The notes beneath the pieces are model-generated. The model did no database searches, had not been told where the DNA came from, and saw only the letters and a list, made by a program, of their open reading frames with translations. From a virus, in IMG/VR virus record IMGVR_UViG_3300040808_001057, positions 1 to 25,563 of that record: a stretch of DNA of 25,563 nt. One strand, written 5' to 3'. Position numbers and translations under genes: made by a program. Below are positions 1 to 6,070 of the stretch, piece after piece. The first letter of the stretch is position 1. The number at the start of each line of letters is the position of its first letter.

Positions 1-10
1 TAGCCTTTTA

Positions 11-49
11 TATATGTCGGGGATTTTCTAAACCATACCCCAACATATA
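11..49 (-). terminator. Hairpin downstream of the 37-aa micro-ORF
   Basis: Arms at 11-22 and 38-49 pair over 12 bp in minus-strand RNA, including one U-G wobble, around a 15-nt loop. In plus-strand RNA the same position is a C-A mismatch, so the minus strand is the better folder. It begins five bases after the stop codon of the micro-ORF at 54-167, as a terminator would. No U-run follows, so intrinsic termination is uncertain. Confidence 0.45.
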
Positions 50-53
50 GTGG

Positions 54-167
54 TTACTTAGTAAGATAGCCAACTAAATAGCCAATGCAAGCAAAGGCCA
101 AGGCTACTTTTACTAACCATTTGTTTAATTTTTCAGAGTGGGCGGGCATAGATTCAAAACCTAACAT
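54..167 (-). CDS. 37-aa single-helix membrane micro-protein
   Basis: This reading frame of 37 residues starts MLGFESMPAH and ends in a hydrophobic stretch of about 16 residues (roughly 20-35, core VALAFACIGYLVGYL) flanked by lysines, which looks like one membrane-spanning helix. A TACAAT box lies 7 nt before the ATG, the same arrangement seen at other genes here, and a hairpin follows the stop. There is no Shine-Dalgarno. I do not recognise a family. The promoter-like box, hairpin and sensible helix favour a real gene, but the ORF is short. Confidence 0.5.
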   Translation of the reverse strand: MLGFESMPAHSEKLNKWLVKVALAFACIGYLVGYLTK

Positions 168-174
168 GCTAAAA

Positions 175-180
175 ATTGTA
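175..180 (-). promoter_or_regulatory. TACAAT -10-like box, 7 nt before ATG
   Basis: Minus-strand TACAAT is followed by 7 nt (TTTTAGC) and the ATG at 167. It matches the start-proximal box seen at 2750, 3058, 3634, 3945, 7151 and 13462, with one base different from TATAAT. Confidence 0.4.
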
Positions 181-251
181 TGAAATAAACTCGGATCGGC
201 GTGGGAATTCTATCTGATTTGTTATGCGGGTCAAGCTAAACACATAACCAG

Positions 252-407
252 TTTGACTTTTTGGTTCCCATGATATCAAATCAGCTACCAATTATACATA
301 ATTTGACTTTTTGGTTTACTTTGATGGGAAGTGTGCAATAACAAGTCTCTAGTTTGACTTTTTGGTATTGCCTTTTATTTACCTTGTCTAGTTTGACTTT
401 TTGGTAT
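252..407. repeat. Four copies of a 16-bp iteron-like repeat
   Basis: The plus-strand element TTTGACTTTTTGGTWT occurs at 252-267 (last base differs), 302-317, 353-368 and 392-407, with start-to-start spacings of 50, 51 and 39 bp. Copies three and four are identical over 21 bp (349-369 and 388-408). The fourth copy forms the last codons and stop of the acetyltransferase gene. A further 15-bp copy lies inside that gene at 716-730. The 168-387 interval otherwise holds no ORF I can support, only a weak 6-bp inverted repeat (221-226/243-248). The repeats could be protein-binding sites, such as an origin or regulator array. Confidence 0.75.
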
Positions 408-867
408 TCTTTTTCCTGTATCTTAGTCTATTCTCAAGTTGTGTGATGTGAGGAATGGATATGTTTAGTGTACTAGTAGTGACTATCATTTCCTCTTGTT
501 TGGTGTGTACTCTCTTGTATGTTTTGAGAGCTTCGGTGTTATTCTTTGGAGTGAATCCGAGTAGGTGAGTGTATCCTTGTTCCTCTAGTAGCATACCCAT
601 ATGTTTGAGTAGTTTGATGGCTACACCAGAGGATCTATACTCAGGTCTCACTACGATGTCACACAGTATAGCTTTCTTTGGAATGTATTTGTTTGCTGTG
701 ATGACACCTATGACATTTGACTTTTTGGTTGCTACTAGTATCCAGTTATACTCTTGTAGTAGATCCGTATCCTTGTGATCTGGGAATTCCTCTTGCATGA
801 TATGCCATGCTTGAGCTAGGGCTTGCGCCGAGTTTATCTTGTGGACTTGGATCTCGTCGTATGTCAT
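388..867 (-). CDS. GNAT-family N-acetyltransferase
   Basis: This 159-aa protein has the acetyl-CoA binding motif A of GNAT enzymes at about residues 71-87 (IVVRPEYRSSGVAIKLL, the R-x-x-G-x-A/G loop) preceded by a beta strand (AILCDI). A later NNTEALKTYKRV segment resembles the family's motif B. It would move an acetyl group from acetyl-CoA to an amine, but the substrate cannot be told from sequence. The ATG at 867 overlaps the stop of the upstream gene by ATGA. The pentapeptide TKKSN occurs twice (residues 47-51 and 155-159), because two copies of the 16-bp repeat lie in the gene and the second supplies the C-terminus and stop. Confidence 0.85.
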   Translation of the reverse strand: MTYDEIQVHKINSAQALAQAWHIMQEEFPDHKDTDLLQEYNWILVATKKSNVIGVITANKYIPKKAILCDIVVRPEYRSSGVAIKLLKHMGMLLEEQGYTHLLGFTPKNNTEALKTYKRVHTKQEEMIVTTSTLNISIPHITQLENRLRYRKKNTKKSN

Positions 868-1067
868 TTGACTTCTTGGACACTCTTCATCTCAGCGCAC
901 CCCTTGCACGCCTCAGGATCATCAGCGTAGATGATCTCATCACAGGTCAGACAGTGATAGATCCGTTGTACTTTAGGAGCAGGAGTGTGAGCGTTCCAGT
1001 ACGAATAGAAGAGGCTACCCAGGACCAAGAAGAGCATGAGGTACTTCATTTTAGTAGGGCAATTCAT
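864..1067 (-). CDS. 67-aa membrane-anchored zinc-ribbon-like protein
   Basis: The N-terminus carries a hydrophobic helix (about residues 8-23, YLMLFLVLGSLFYSYW) that should act as a signal anchor. The rest is a short domain with two cysteine pairs, CLTC near residue 40 and CKGC near residue 54, spaced as in a small zinc ribbon. It starts by ATGA overlap with the gene at 1064-1261 and ends by ATGA overlap with the acetyltransferase, so it belongs to a translationally coupled chain. An internal ATG at 1049 (MKYLML) is a possible alternative start. Function unknown. Confidence 0.7.
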   Translation of the reverse strand: MNCPTKMKYLMLFLVLGSLFYSYWNAHTPAPKVQRIYHCLTCDEIIYADDPEACKGCAEMKSVQEVK

Positions 1068-1261
1068 AGGTATTCATCCATTTCAGAAGCGAGAGCACTG
1101 AGGAGTGCTTGTGTTGTGGTGTCATCCACTGTCAGGGTTTCTTTAGTATAGGTTCCCCCGAAACGACCCTCAAGGTACGTTATGATTGTGTCGGCATGTG
1201 AAGAAGAGGAACCGATACGCTTCACGGTTCCCCCCTCATCTTTAATAAGATAGAATGTCAT
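1064..1261 (-). CDS. 65-aa hypothetical protein
   Basis: A small soluble protein of no family I recognise. It begins MTFYLIKDEGG, has a serine run (SSSS, residues 18-21) and ends in an acidic helix. Both ends overlap neighbours by ATGA, which is the main evidence that it is translated. Confidence 0.65.
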   Translation of the reverse strand: MTFYLIKDEGGTVKRIGSSSSHADTIITYLEGRFGGTYTKETLTVDDTTTQALLSALASEMDEYL

Positions 1262-1581
1262 TTCTGGCTTTGTCTGATCCTTGATAGGAATTCTTCGAGG
1301 TCCTCGTAGACCTTGATCACCTCTCCACCCGCGAATCGGACTTCAAGGTACTCAGCAGGATCATTACTCCTGTCCATCGCAATATCTGTGCTGAACATGG
1401 GGGTGATCCTAGTGATGTTAGCTGTGTTGAGGACTGTCGTAACTGTGTCACTTTGCCCTTGCCACATAGGTATATACTCGTCTGGGAACCTGATCTTTGC
1501 CACCGATTTAAAAGACATACACAGCATGATAAGGATGCCTACCCAGCACAACAGGGCAGCTTTGCCAAATAGTTTACTCAT
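1258..1581 (-). CDS. 107-aa single-pass membrane protein
   Basis: Starting at ATG 1581 the product begins MSKLFGKAALLC and has one strongly hydrophobic helix (about residues 7-23), then a soluble region with a predicted mixed fold ending in VRFAGGEVIKVYEDLEEFL. The open frame continues upstream to 1722, but that part overlaps two other genes, and the ATG at 1581 overlaps the stop of the 34-aa ORF by ATGA with a purine-rich stretch before it, so I use the shorter start. No family recognised; an inner-membrane protein is likely. Confidence 0.7.
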   Translation of the reverse strand: MSKLFGKAALLCWVGILIMLCMSFKSVAKIRFPDEYIPMWQGQSDTVTTVLNTANITRITPMFSTDIAMDRSNDPAEYLEVRFAGGEVIKVYEDLEEFLSRIRQSQK

Positions 1582-1682
1582 TTCTTTTTCTCGTTCTGTT
1601 TCTTGAGTTCGTCGATCACTACTGCCTCTCGCACCTTTGCGGGAACCAGCGTTGCATAAATTAGTTTGCGGAAGAAGCCCAT
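1578..1682 (-). CDS. 34-aa basic micro-ORF
   Basis: The frame encodes MGFFRKLIYATLVPAKVREA followed by a charged lysine-rich tail. Its ATG lies 22 nt inside the end of the DUF4406-like gene and its TGA overlaps the ATG of the membrane protein gene (ATGA), so it links the two genes without a gap, as most neighbours here do. An N-terminal amphipathic or hydrophobic segment is followed by a coiled-coil-like tail. Function unknown. The position is the main support. Confidence 0.5.
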   Translation of the reverse strand: MGFFRKLIYATLVPAKVREAVVIDELKKQNEKKK

Positions 1683-1999
1683 GGCATTTCGTACTCGTAT
1701 TTAATAGGAATGTTAAGTTCAAACGCTACCAGTCTTTCAAGGCAAGCTCCTCTACTTTCTTGCCAACCATTTAGCATGAGGATTTCATCAGAGTCTACAA
1801 GTGCTGCCAGAGCATCACGCATGTAATCCTCCCAGCAAGCTCTCTCGTTGAACTCCATTGGATTATACACATACACATCAGCATTCTCAAGATAATCCTG
1901 AGCTTTCTTGAAGTGAGCCTCGGCTACCTCGTAGCTCCTCTTTGAGATGCTACCGCTGATGTACACACTCTTAATCTTCTCAATCACAGGCTGTGTCAT
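1661..1999 (-). CDS. DUF4406-like nucleoside 2-deoxyribosyltransferase-fold protein
   Basis: The product (112 aa from MTQPVIEKIK) opens with a beta strand and glycine-serine turn (VYISGSIS), then has YNPMEF and an acidic WEDYMRDALAALVDSDEILML stretch, and near the C-terminus W-Q-x-S-x-G-A-x-x-E. This is the pattern of DUF4406 proteins, related to nucleoside 2-deoxyribosyltransferases that handle nucleosides or nucleotides. Whether it is an active enzyme is not clear. ATG 1999 is preceded by GGGAG at 7 nt and overlaps the upstream gene by 20 nt. The frame is open to 2035, but that start has no ribosome site. Confidence 0.75.
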   Translation of the reverse strand: MTQPVIEKIKSVYISGSISKRSYEVAEAHFKKAQDYLENADVYVYNPMEFNERACWEDYMRDALAALVDSDEILMLNGWQESRGACLERLVAFELNIPIKYEYEMPWASSAN

Positions 2000-2192
2000 C
2001 TCGTAGCTCCCACATTTGGAATAGTAGTGCGGCAATCTGTCGAGAACAGACAGCAGGGTTGCCGTTGAGGACTGAGTAAGAATACTCCCAGTCCTTGATC
2101 TGAACCTGTAGGCTCATCGGAAGGTGATAGAACGACTGCATAGGCTCATTGTAGTACACAGCGTTCCAGATGTTTAGAATGTGATCTTTCAT
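1980..2192 (-). CDS. 70-aa hypothetical protein
   Basis: A small aromatic-rich helical protein (MKDHILNIWNAVYYNEPM at the start, LLFQMWELRDD near the end). I recognise no family. Its ATG overlaps the stop of the sigma-factor-like gene by ATGA, so it should be translated from the same message. Confidence 0.65.
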   Translation of the reverse strand: MKDHILNIWNAVYYNEPMQSFYHLPMSLQVQIKDWEYSYSVLNGNPAVCSRQIAALLFQMWELRDDTACD

Positions 2193-2743
2193 AGTTCGTT
2201 AGAGATTTTGCGACCTAGATCCTTGACGAGGATACTCACCTCGTTCCAGCTACGGTCTAGCTTTTTTGCAATAAGGTTGATGTTGATCTTGCCTGATTCC
2301 TTGAGTGTGCTAGGATCTTGCAGGATGCACTGTACGATGGTTTTCTGATCGTCGGTGAGGATACCTTGTAGGTCTTCAATGAACATATCAGACTCAGGAG
2401 AGAAGGTGGGATCCTCCATGTCTAGGACCTCTTCGTTGCCTACGATCTCCACGGTGTTGCGCGTGATACCATACCGCTTCGAGATCCTGGACCCCTTGCT
2501 GTTCTTGACGTTCCACAGGCAGGTCTTGAGATACTTATCAAAGCCCTTGGTCCCCCAGAACTCTTCAAAGGGGATCCCCTCCTTCTTCTCGTAGCCACGG
2601 ATAGCTTCCATAGCTGCAATCCAGATGTCCTGAGTGTTGTCGTCGTGAGAGGAGATTGCCTCGTCGCCAGAGATCCAGTGCCCGATCTTGTGGATGAGCT
2701 TGCCGTACTTCTCTTCAATTAGTTGTAGTTGATTGCTGTTCAT
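2189..2743 (-). CDS. Probable phage RNA polymerase sigma factor (sigma-70 family, gp55-like)
   Basis: The 184-aa protein has a segment at residues 38-90 (TQDIWIAAMEAIRGYEKK, then FDKYLKTCLWNVKNSK and RISKRYG) that follows the D-[IL]-x4-[IL]-x-A-x3-[YF]-[DE] pattern of sigma region 2, which binds the polymerase clamp and the -10 element. Residues 128-182 (LTDDQKTIVQCIL, then NINLIAKKLDRSWNEVSILV) resemble region 4 with a helix-turn-helix. Size and layout recall T4 gp55, the late sigma, which recognises a -10-type box alone. That fits the -10-only promoters of this window, and its own gene has one 6 nt before the ATG. The assignment is by motif, not by search. Confidence 0.6.
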   Translation of the reverse strand: MNSNQLQLIEEKYGKLIHKIGHWISGDEAISSHDDNTQDIWIAAMEAIRGYEKKEGIPFEEFWGTKGFDKYLKTCLWNVKNSKGSRISKRYGITRNTVEIVGNEEVLDMEDPTFSPESDMFIEDLQGILTDDQKTIVQCILQDPSTLKESGKININLIAKKLDRSWNEVSILVKDLGRKISNEL

Positions 2744-2749
2744 GTGTGT

Positions 2750-2755
2750 ATTATA
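2750..2755 (-). promoter_or_regulatory. TATAAT box 6 nt before the sigma-like gene ATG
   Basis: Minus-strand TATAAT is followed by ACACAC and the ATG at 2743. A start site about 7 nt after the box would fall on the A of the ATG, giving a leaderless message. A 21-bp block across box and start codon (2737-2757) is repeated at 3045-3065. Confidence 0.6.
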
Positions 2756-2760
2756 ACCTA

Positions 2761-3051
2761 TCAGGCGTTCAATGCAAGGGTTTCTCGAATAACTTCGTAA
2801 AGCTCCATCGTCTCCTCTTCGCAGGGACCCTTGTAGGAACTGATAGCATAGAGTGCGTTGTACAAGGTATCATACTCCTCGATGACCTCCCAGGTGCCCT
2901 TCGGGCGCTGTCGAATGACACGCCAGCAAGAAGCTTCCTCGTTCGAGTAGATCTTGTAGCGGCGACCTGCTTCGGTCCAGACCATGTTGAAAACATCCTT
3001 GTAGGATTCGTCGGGCGCAGGGAAGTCGAATGTGTAGTCGGTGTTGTTCAT
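2761..3051 (-). CDS. 96-aa hypothetical protein
   Basis: The product begins MNNTDYTFDFPAPDESYKDV and contains RYKIYSNEEASCWRVIRQRPKGTWEVIEEYDTLYNAL split by short turns, a mixed alpha/beta pattern. A similar strand-helix pattern occurs in the 74-aa protein at 3714-3938. I take ATG 3051 because a TATAAT box lies 6 nt before it; the frame is open to 3069 but would then contain the promoter box. Function unknown. Confidence 0.65.
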   Translation of the reverse strand: MNNTDYTFDFPAPDESYKDVFNMVWTEAGRRYKIYSNEEASCWRVIRQRPKGTWEVIEEYDTLYNALYAISSYKGPCEEETMELYEVIRETLALNA

Positions 3052-3057
3052 GTGTGT

Positions 3058-3063
3058 ATTATA
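3058..3063 (-). promoter_or_regulatory. TATAAT box 6 nt before ATG 3051
   Basis: The box TATAAT is followed by ACACAC and ATG. It begins right after the T-rich tail of the hairpin at 3070-3091, so terminator and promoter are fused. Confidence 0.6.
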
Positions 3064-3069
3064 ACACAA

Positions 3070-3091
3070 GAACCCTGGGTGTCCAGGGTTC
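3070..3091 (-). terminator. Intrinsic terminator after the lipoprotein gene
   Basis: Perfect 9-bp stem (GAACCCTGG / CCAGGGTTC) with a 4-nt loop, followed on the minus strand by TTGTGTT. It lies 11 bp after the stop at 3103 and directly before the next promoter box. Confidence 0.7.
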
Positions 3092-3102
3092 TCTCAGATA
3101 TA

Positions 3103-3627
3103 TCAGAAAATTTCTACCTCAATTGTGTATCGAGTTGAGTCAGGAATGTAGTTGAGTGTCCTTTGGCCTATACTTAGAGTGATGTCCACAGCGTCAGCAG
3201 GGAACTGTTCATTGAACGGATCCACCCCCTGGCCCCACGAATCAAACTCGGCGTGCAGCGTGTGACGGATGCCTTGAGCGTCTCGGTAGCCCAGAGACAC
3301 ATCCATGTCCCAGCCGAAAGCATAGTCGAAGGAGGCGTAGACGCTACGGCCAGCGATAGCAGTGTAGGGCAGCACGACCATGCAGTCCAGGTCGCCGTGG
3401 TGGATGTAGCCTTCAACCACAAACCTATCTGCCTCAGCCACGATGGGCTCAGTAGAGAGGAACGAGTCGTTCATAGGCTCATCCGCAGAGTAACACGGTG
3501 GAGGAGAGCTACGCCCTTCAGTGGGACTGGAGGAGCTACTGCCGCATCCTACGAGAGCGAGAGCAGCAAGGAGGAAAAGGAAGAGGGTGATAAGCATTGC
3601 TTGATATTCAGAATTGCGTTCTTGCAT
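3103..3627 (-). CDS. Phage-encoded lipoprotein
   Basis: From ATG 3627 the 174-aa product has a signal peptide with hydrophobic core at about residues 11-26 and a lipobox LVGC with Cys28, followed by a serine-rich linker (GSSSSSP). The mature part (about 145 aa) is rich in aspartate and aromatic residues and looks beta-rich (VVLPYTAIAGRSVYASFDYAF). After signal peptidase II cleavage it should be lipid-anchored outside the cytoplasmic membrane. Possible roles are superinfection exclusion or envelope modification, but nothing in the sequence decides. A GATAAT box 6 nt before the ATG supports this start over the upstream one. Confidence 0.75.
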   Translation of the reverse strand: MQERNSEYQAMLITLFLFLLAALALVGCGSSSSSPTEGRSSPPPCYSADEPMNDSFLSTEPIVAEADRFVVEGYIHHGDLDCMVVLPYTAIAGRSVYASFDYAFGWDMDVSLGYRDAQGIRHTLHAEFDSWGQGVDPFNEQFPADAVDITLSIGQRTLNYIPDSTRYTIEVEIF

Positions 3628-3633
3628 GGTGAT

Positions 3634-3639
3634 ATTATC
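3634..3639 (-). promoter_or_regulatory. GATAAT box 6 nt before lipoprotein ATG
   Basis: Minus-strand GATAAT, then ATCACC, then the ATG at 3627. It has the same geometry as the TATAAT boxes at 2750, 3058 and 3945, with one base different. Confidence 0.5.
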
Positions 3640-3646
3640 GACATTG

Positions 3647-3666
3647 GGGCTAACAGACTTTAGCCC
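3647..3666 (-). terminator. Hairpin between 74-aa gene and lipoprotein gene
   Basis: Perfect 7-bp stem GGGCTAA / TTAGCCC with a 6-nt loop, placed 47 bp after the stop at 3714 and just before the GATAAT box. The sequence after it (CAATG) is not U-rich, so it may be a weak terminator or processing site. A second, weaker hairpin (CACAC/GTGTG) lies at about 3687-3702. Confidence 0.45.
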
Positions 3667-3713
3667 TTCTGCGACAATATCCGTGCGGCACACGAAAGGT
3701 GTGTCAAGAATCA

Positions 3714-3938
3714 TCAGAAAATACCATCACCAAATGAGCGATCCTTGGCATGGTCAGCCGCGTTCTCACAATCGAACAGGTAACCCTCAGGCTTGTAACC
3801 CCAGCAGGTGTTCATCACATATCCACGATGCCTGTTTTTGGTAAGATAGTCCCTGGCATCCGCATGATCCTCGAAGATCAGAACGGGAGCAGCGGTGTAG
3901 GTGCGAGAAGTAAGGTAGTAGTAAAGATGTCGGTTCAT
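3714..3938 (-). CDS. 74-aa hypothetical protein
   Basis: The product starts MNRHLYYYLTSRTY and contains VLIFEDHADARDYLTKNRH and YLFDCENAADHAKD, two similar strand-helix units that could form a small alpha/beta fold. I recognise no family. The start at 3938 rather than 3992 is chosen because a TATAAT box lies exactly 6 nt upstream and the longer form would overlap the end of the preceding gene. Confidence 0.65.
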   Translation of the reverse strand: MNRHLYYYLTSRTYTAAPVLIFEDHADARDYLTKNRHRGYVMNTCWGYKPEGYLFDCENAADHAKDRSFGDGIF

Positions 3939-3944
3939 AGCAGT

Positions 3945-3950
3945 ATTATA
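3945..3950 (-). promoter_or_regulatory. TATAAT box 6 nt before ATG 3938
   Basis: TATAAT, ACTGCT, ATG on the minus strand. The box lies just after the stop codon of the upstream gene at 3956. Confidence 0.6.
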
Positions 3951-3955
3951 ACAAA

Positions 3956-4471
3956 TCAGGCAGAAAGTACAAGAGCTTTCTCTTGAAACCATGTAGGAAC
4001 ACAGCCACCAAGGTCCCAGTCCCAGGTGATACGCTTGCCCTCGACGAGCTTCTTGTAGACGTAGTAGCCTTGGTAAGCCTCTACGGTGTCGTTACGCTTG
4101 CATTCGTCAGGCATACATTGAGGGGGAGGCGTGAAGCCATTGCAGGGTAGGCTGGGAGGGTTGTGGCACAGGACATGCTTGAGCTTGGTCCATGAGGCGT
4201 GCTCTTTTCCACGGCGCATGAAGAACTCATTAGCAAGGTTGTGCCACAGATCGTAGAGCCAAGTGTAGTGATCTGTAGACTCACGGGTCCAGATCGTGCT
4301 AGGATGGTTCTTGTGAGCGATCTTGTAGCAATCTTCTGCCCAGGGACTGTCAGTCACTCGGTGTGCGGTGGACAGGAGTTGAGCGTACTCAATCATCATT
4401 TTGGAGCAGTGAACATCGGCATGGTCGATGGCTGCTTGCTGAGGACATTCGTGCAGGTAGAAAATGTTCAT
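3956..4471 (-). CDS. Conserved phage protein of unknown function (NIFYLHECP family)
   Basis: The 171-aa sequence has a pattern I know from many tailed phages: an N-terminal NIFYL motif, CSKMMIEYAQLLSTAHRV with conserved Cys and His, HKNHPSTIW, and a YTWLYDLWHNLANEF helix. These proteins have no established function that I can name. The conserved Cys, His and Trp suggest metal or nucleic-acid binding, which is inference. ATG 4471 is divergent from the plus-strand gene at 4529, and no clear Shine-Dalgarno is seen. Confidence 0.75.
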   Translation of the reverse strand: MNIFYLHECPQQAAIDHADVHCSKMMIEYAQLLSTAHRVTDSPWAEDCYKIAHKNHPSTIWTRESTDHYTWLYDLWHNLANEFFMRRGKEHASWTKLKHVLCHNPPSLPCNGFTPPPQCMPDECKRNDTVEAYQGYYVYKKLVEGKRITWDWDLGGCVPTWFQEKALVLSA

Positions 4472-4505
4472 CGTAGTTTCACGGTTGTAGGGACGAAAGG
4501 TCCTA

Positions 4506-4511
4506 TATAAT
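4506..4511 (+). promoter_or_regulatory. TATAAT box of the plus-strand operon
   Basis: TATATAATAC precedes the ATG at 4529 by 17 nt, and AAAGGGA in between can serve as a Shine-Dalgarno. Unlike most minus-strand boxes this one leaves a short leader. The almost palindromic CTATATAATAC also reads TATTATATAG on the other strand, so it might serve the divergent gene at 4471. Confidence 0.55.
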
Positions 4512-4528
4512 ACAAAGGGACTGCAATC

Positions 4529-5227
4529 ATGTCAAACAAAAAGCAAGAAATCCAAGAAGACCTTCGAAAGTGGGTACAAGAAAAATGGGTAGACATTGGC
4601 GCTCCAGACGGGAAAGGGGGCTACAAACCTTGCGGAAGATCCAAAGGTGAGAAGCGAAAAGGATACCCTAAATGTGTCCCCGCAGCCAAAGCGAGGTCCA
4701 TGAGCAAAGGAGAAAAACGCTCCGCAGTCAAGAGAAAACGAGCCGCAGGTAACGCTGGGCCTAAACCTACAATGGTGAAAACTAAAATGAGAGAGCAAAG
4801 AATACAATCACTTCAAGAAAAGCTTTGCGCTAGAGGCAAGGCCGCTGCCAAACGTAAGTTCAAGGTGTATCCTAGCGCATATGCCAATATGTATGCCTCT
4901 GCTGTCTGTAGTGGTAAGGTAACTCCTGGTGGAAAAAAGAAGAAGAATGAATCTTCCGAAACTTACCAGGATATGGGAATGCTTATTGCCGAAATGATGG
5001 GGCTTGTCAAGAATGTTGTTAAAGCCGCTGCTAAGACAAAAGCCGTTCAGAGTGTTGCCAAGAAAGTGGGACAGAAAGTAGTAGACAGTGGCAACAAAAA
5101 GATCAAGGACGCAGAGACAGGCGAAGCCAGTGGTCAGTCAGACAGTGAGGTTAGAAAAACCGCAGCGTCAGGACATCGTAGACTAAAGATAGGCCAAGCT
5201 ATTAAATCCATTGGAGGTAACAAGTGA
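4529..5227 (+). CDS. Very basic DUF5872-type protein
   Basis: The 232-aa lysine/arginine-rich protein starts with a DUF5872-like domain (residues 14-73: WVQEKWVDIGAPDGKGGYKP, CGRSKGEKRKGYPKCVP, SKGEKRSAVKRKRAAGN) with two conserved cysteines. Residues 99-136 form a second module (LCARGKAAAKRKFKVYPSAYA, MYASAVCSGK) also seen in marine phages. The tail (150-232) is helical and alanine/lysine-rich. Such composition suggests binding to DNA or packing in the virion; no enzymatic motif is seen. It is the first of three plus-strand genes and ends in a GTGA overlap with the next. Confidence 0.8.
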   Translation: MSNKKQEIQEDLRKWVQEKWVDIGAPDGKGGYKPCGRSKGEKRKGYPKCVPAAKARSMSKGEKRSAVKRKRAAGNAGPKPTMVKTKMREQRIQSLQEKLCARGKAAAKRKFKVYPSAYANMYASAVCSGKVTPGGKKKKNESSETYQDMGMLIAEMMGLVKNVVKAAAKTKAVQSVAKKVGQKVVDSGNKKIKDAETGEASGQSDSEVRKTAASGHRRLKIGQAIKSIGGNK

Positions 5228-5559
5228 TTAACGAAGCTTACAAAGCCTTGGGTGTTCTCATTGTAGAGAAGAAGAAGAAAGGTGTGATGCCCAAGATGAA
5301 GATGGGCGTGCATAAGAGCCGTGCGGGAGGACTGACCTCTAAAGGGGTAAAAGCTTATAGAGCAGCTAACCCTGGTTCAAAACTAAAGACTGCGGTGACC
5401 ACGAAGCCCAGTAAACTCAAGAAAGGATCCAAGCGTGCAAAGAGGAGGAAGTCTTTCTGCGCTCGTATGGGAGGCATGAAGAAAAGACTTACCTCCTCTA
5501 AGACTGCTAACGATCCTGATTCACGCATCAACAAAGCTCTTCGTAAGTGGAACTGTTAA
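5224..5559 (+). CDS. Basic DUF6321-type protein
   Basis: The 111-aa protein carries AGGLTSKGVKAYRAANPGSKL, then KRRKSFCARMGGMKKR and DPDSRINKALRKWNC, which is the DUF6321 pattern. It starts with GTG at 5224, overlapping the upstream TGA (GTGA), with GGAGG about 7 nt before it. An N-terminal helix (MINEAYKALGVLIVEKKKK) precedes the domain. The high charge and partnership with DUF5872 point to a nucleic-acid-binding or virion role, which is inference. Confidence 0.8.
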   Translation: MINEAYKALGVLIVEKKKKGVMPKMKMGVHKSRAGGLTSKGVKAYRAANPGSKLKTAVTTKPSKLKKGSKRAKRRKSFCARMGGMKKRLTSSKTANDPDSRINKALRKWNC

Positions 5560-5560
5560 T

Positions 5561-6070
5561 ATGATGGACCTCATCGCTGGAGAAAGAACTTATTCCTACG
5601 CTGTCTCTGCTGTCACAGAGGGCACTGAAGTTTCGGGGCTTCCCTTTGTAGACTCGTCAGGTGGAAGAATCAAATGCAACTATGCTAAGATCACAGTGCA
5701 TTATGATTACGACAACAATGGCGATGAACGAGATCATGCTGTCGCCTGGATCGAGCCTAGTGGACCTAATCAGTTAACTAACTTCAGCATGGTGGAGGAC
5801 CCTAATATATCTCATGAGTATACCACAGCAGATATTGCAGCAGGGAATGTTTCAGGAGTCTTTGGTCATTGTGTTTTTGCTGCTGTTAACACTCCAGGGG
5901 TCGCTGAGTTTAAATGTGATAATGGGGCGATTATGGATTCTGTAAACATCAAAGTTAAAGACCATCCCAAGACCGCATCTCATGCGGGTGACATCACCAT
6001 AGAAATAGTCTACGGCAACATCACCCCATTCAACACACTAAGACAAGATCGTTACGATAGAGGTTCTTGA
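5561..6070 (+). CDS. 169-aa acidic beta-rich protein, possibly structural
   Basis: The product has alternating hydrophobic strands (YAKITVHYDYDNNG, GDITIEIVYGNITPF) and few helices, and is acidic, unlike its two basic neighbours. I recognise no family. Its position at the end of the plus-strand operon and its beta-sandwich look fit a virion decoration protein or similar, which is a guess. The ATG follows the previous stop by one base. Its 3' end overlaps the convergent 46-aa ORF by 19 bp, and no terminator is visible between them. Confidence 0.65.
   Translation: MMDLIAGERTYSYAVSAVTEGTEVSGLPFVDSSGGRIKCNYAKITVHYDYDNNGDERDHAVAWIEPSGPNQLTNFSMVEDPNISHEYTTADIAAGNVSGVFGHCVFAAVNTPGVAEFKCDNGAIMDSVNIKVKDHPKTASHAGDITIEIVYGNITPFNTLRQDRYDRGS

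Noticed and set aside
252-407. Repeats as a CRISPR array or as sigma-70 -35 boxes (TTGACT)
   Set aside because: The copies are 16 bp, unevenly spaced, partly coding and not palindromic. No TATAAT-like hexamer lies 16-18 bp downstream of any TTGACT on the plus strand.
3253-3663. A 136-aa plus-strand frame opposite the lipoprotein gene
   Set aside because: Its composition mirrors the minus-strand gene, which has a signal peptide, lipobox and promoter box.
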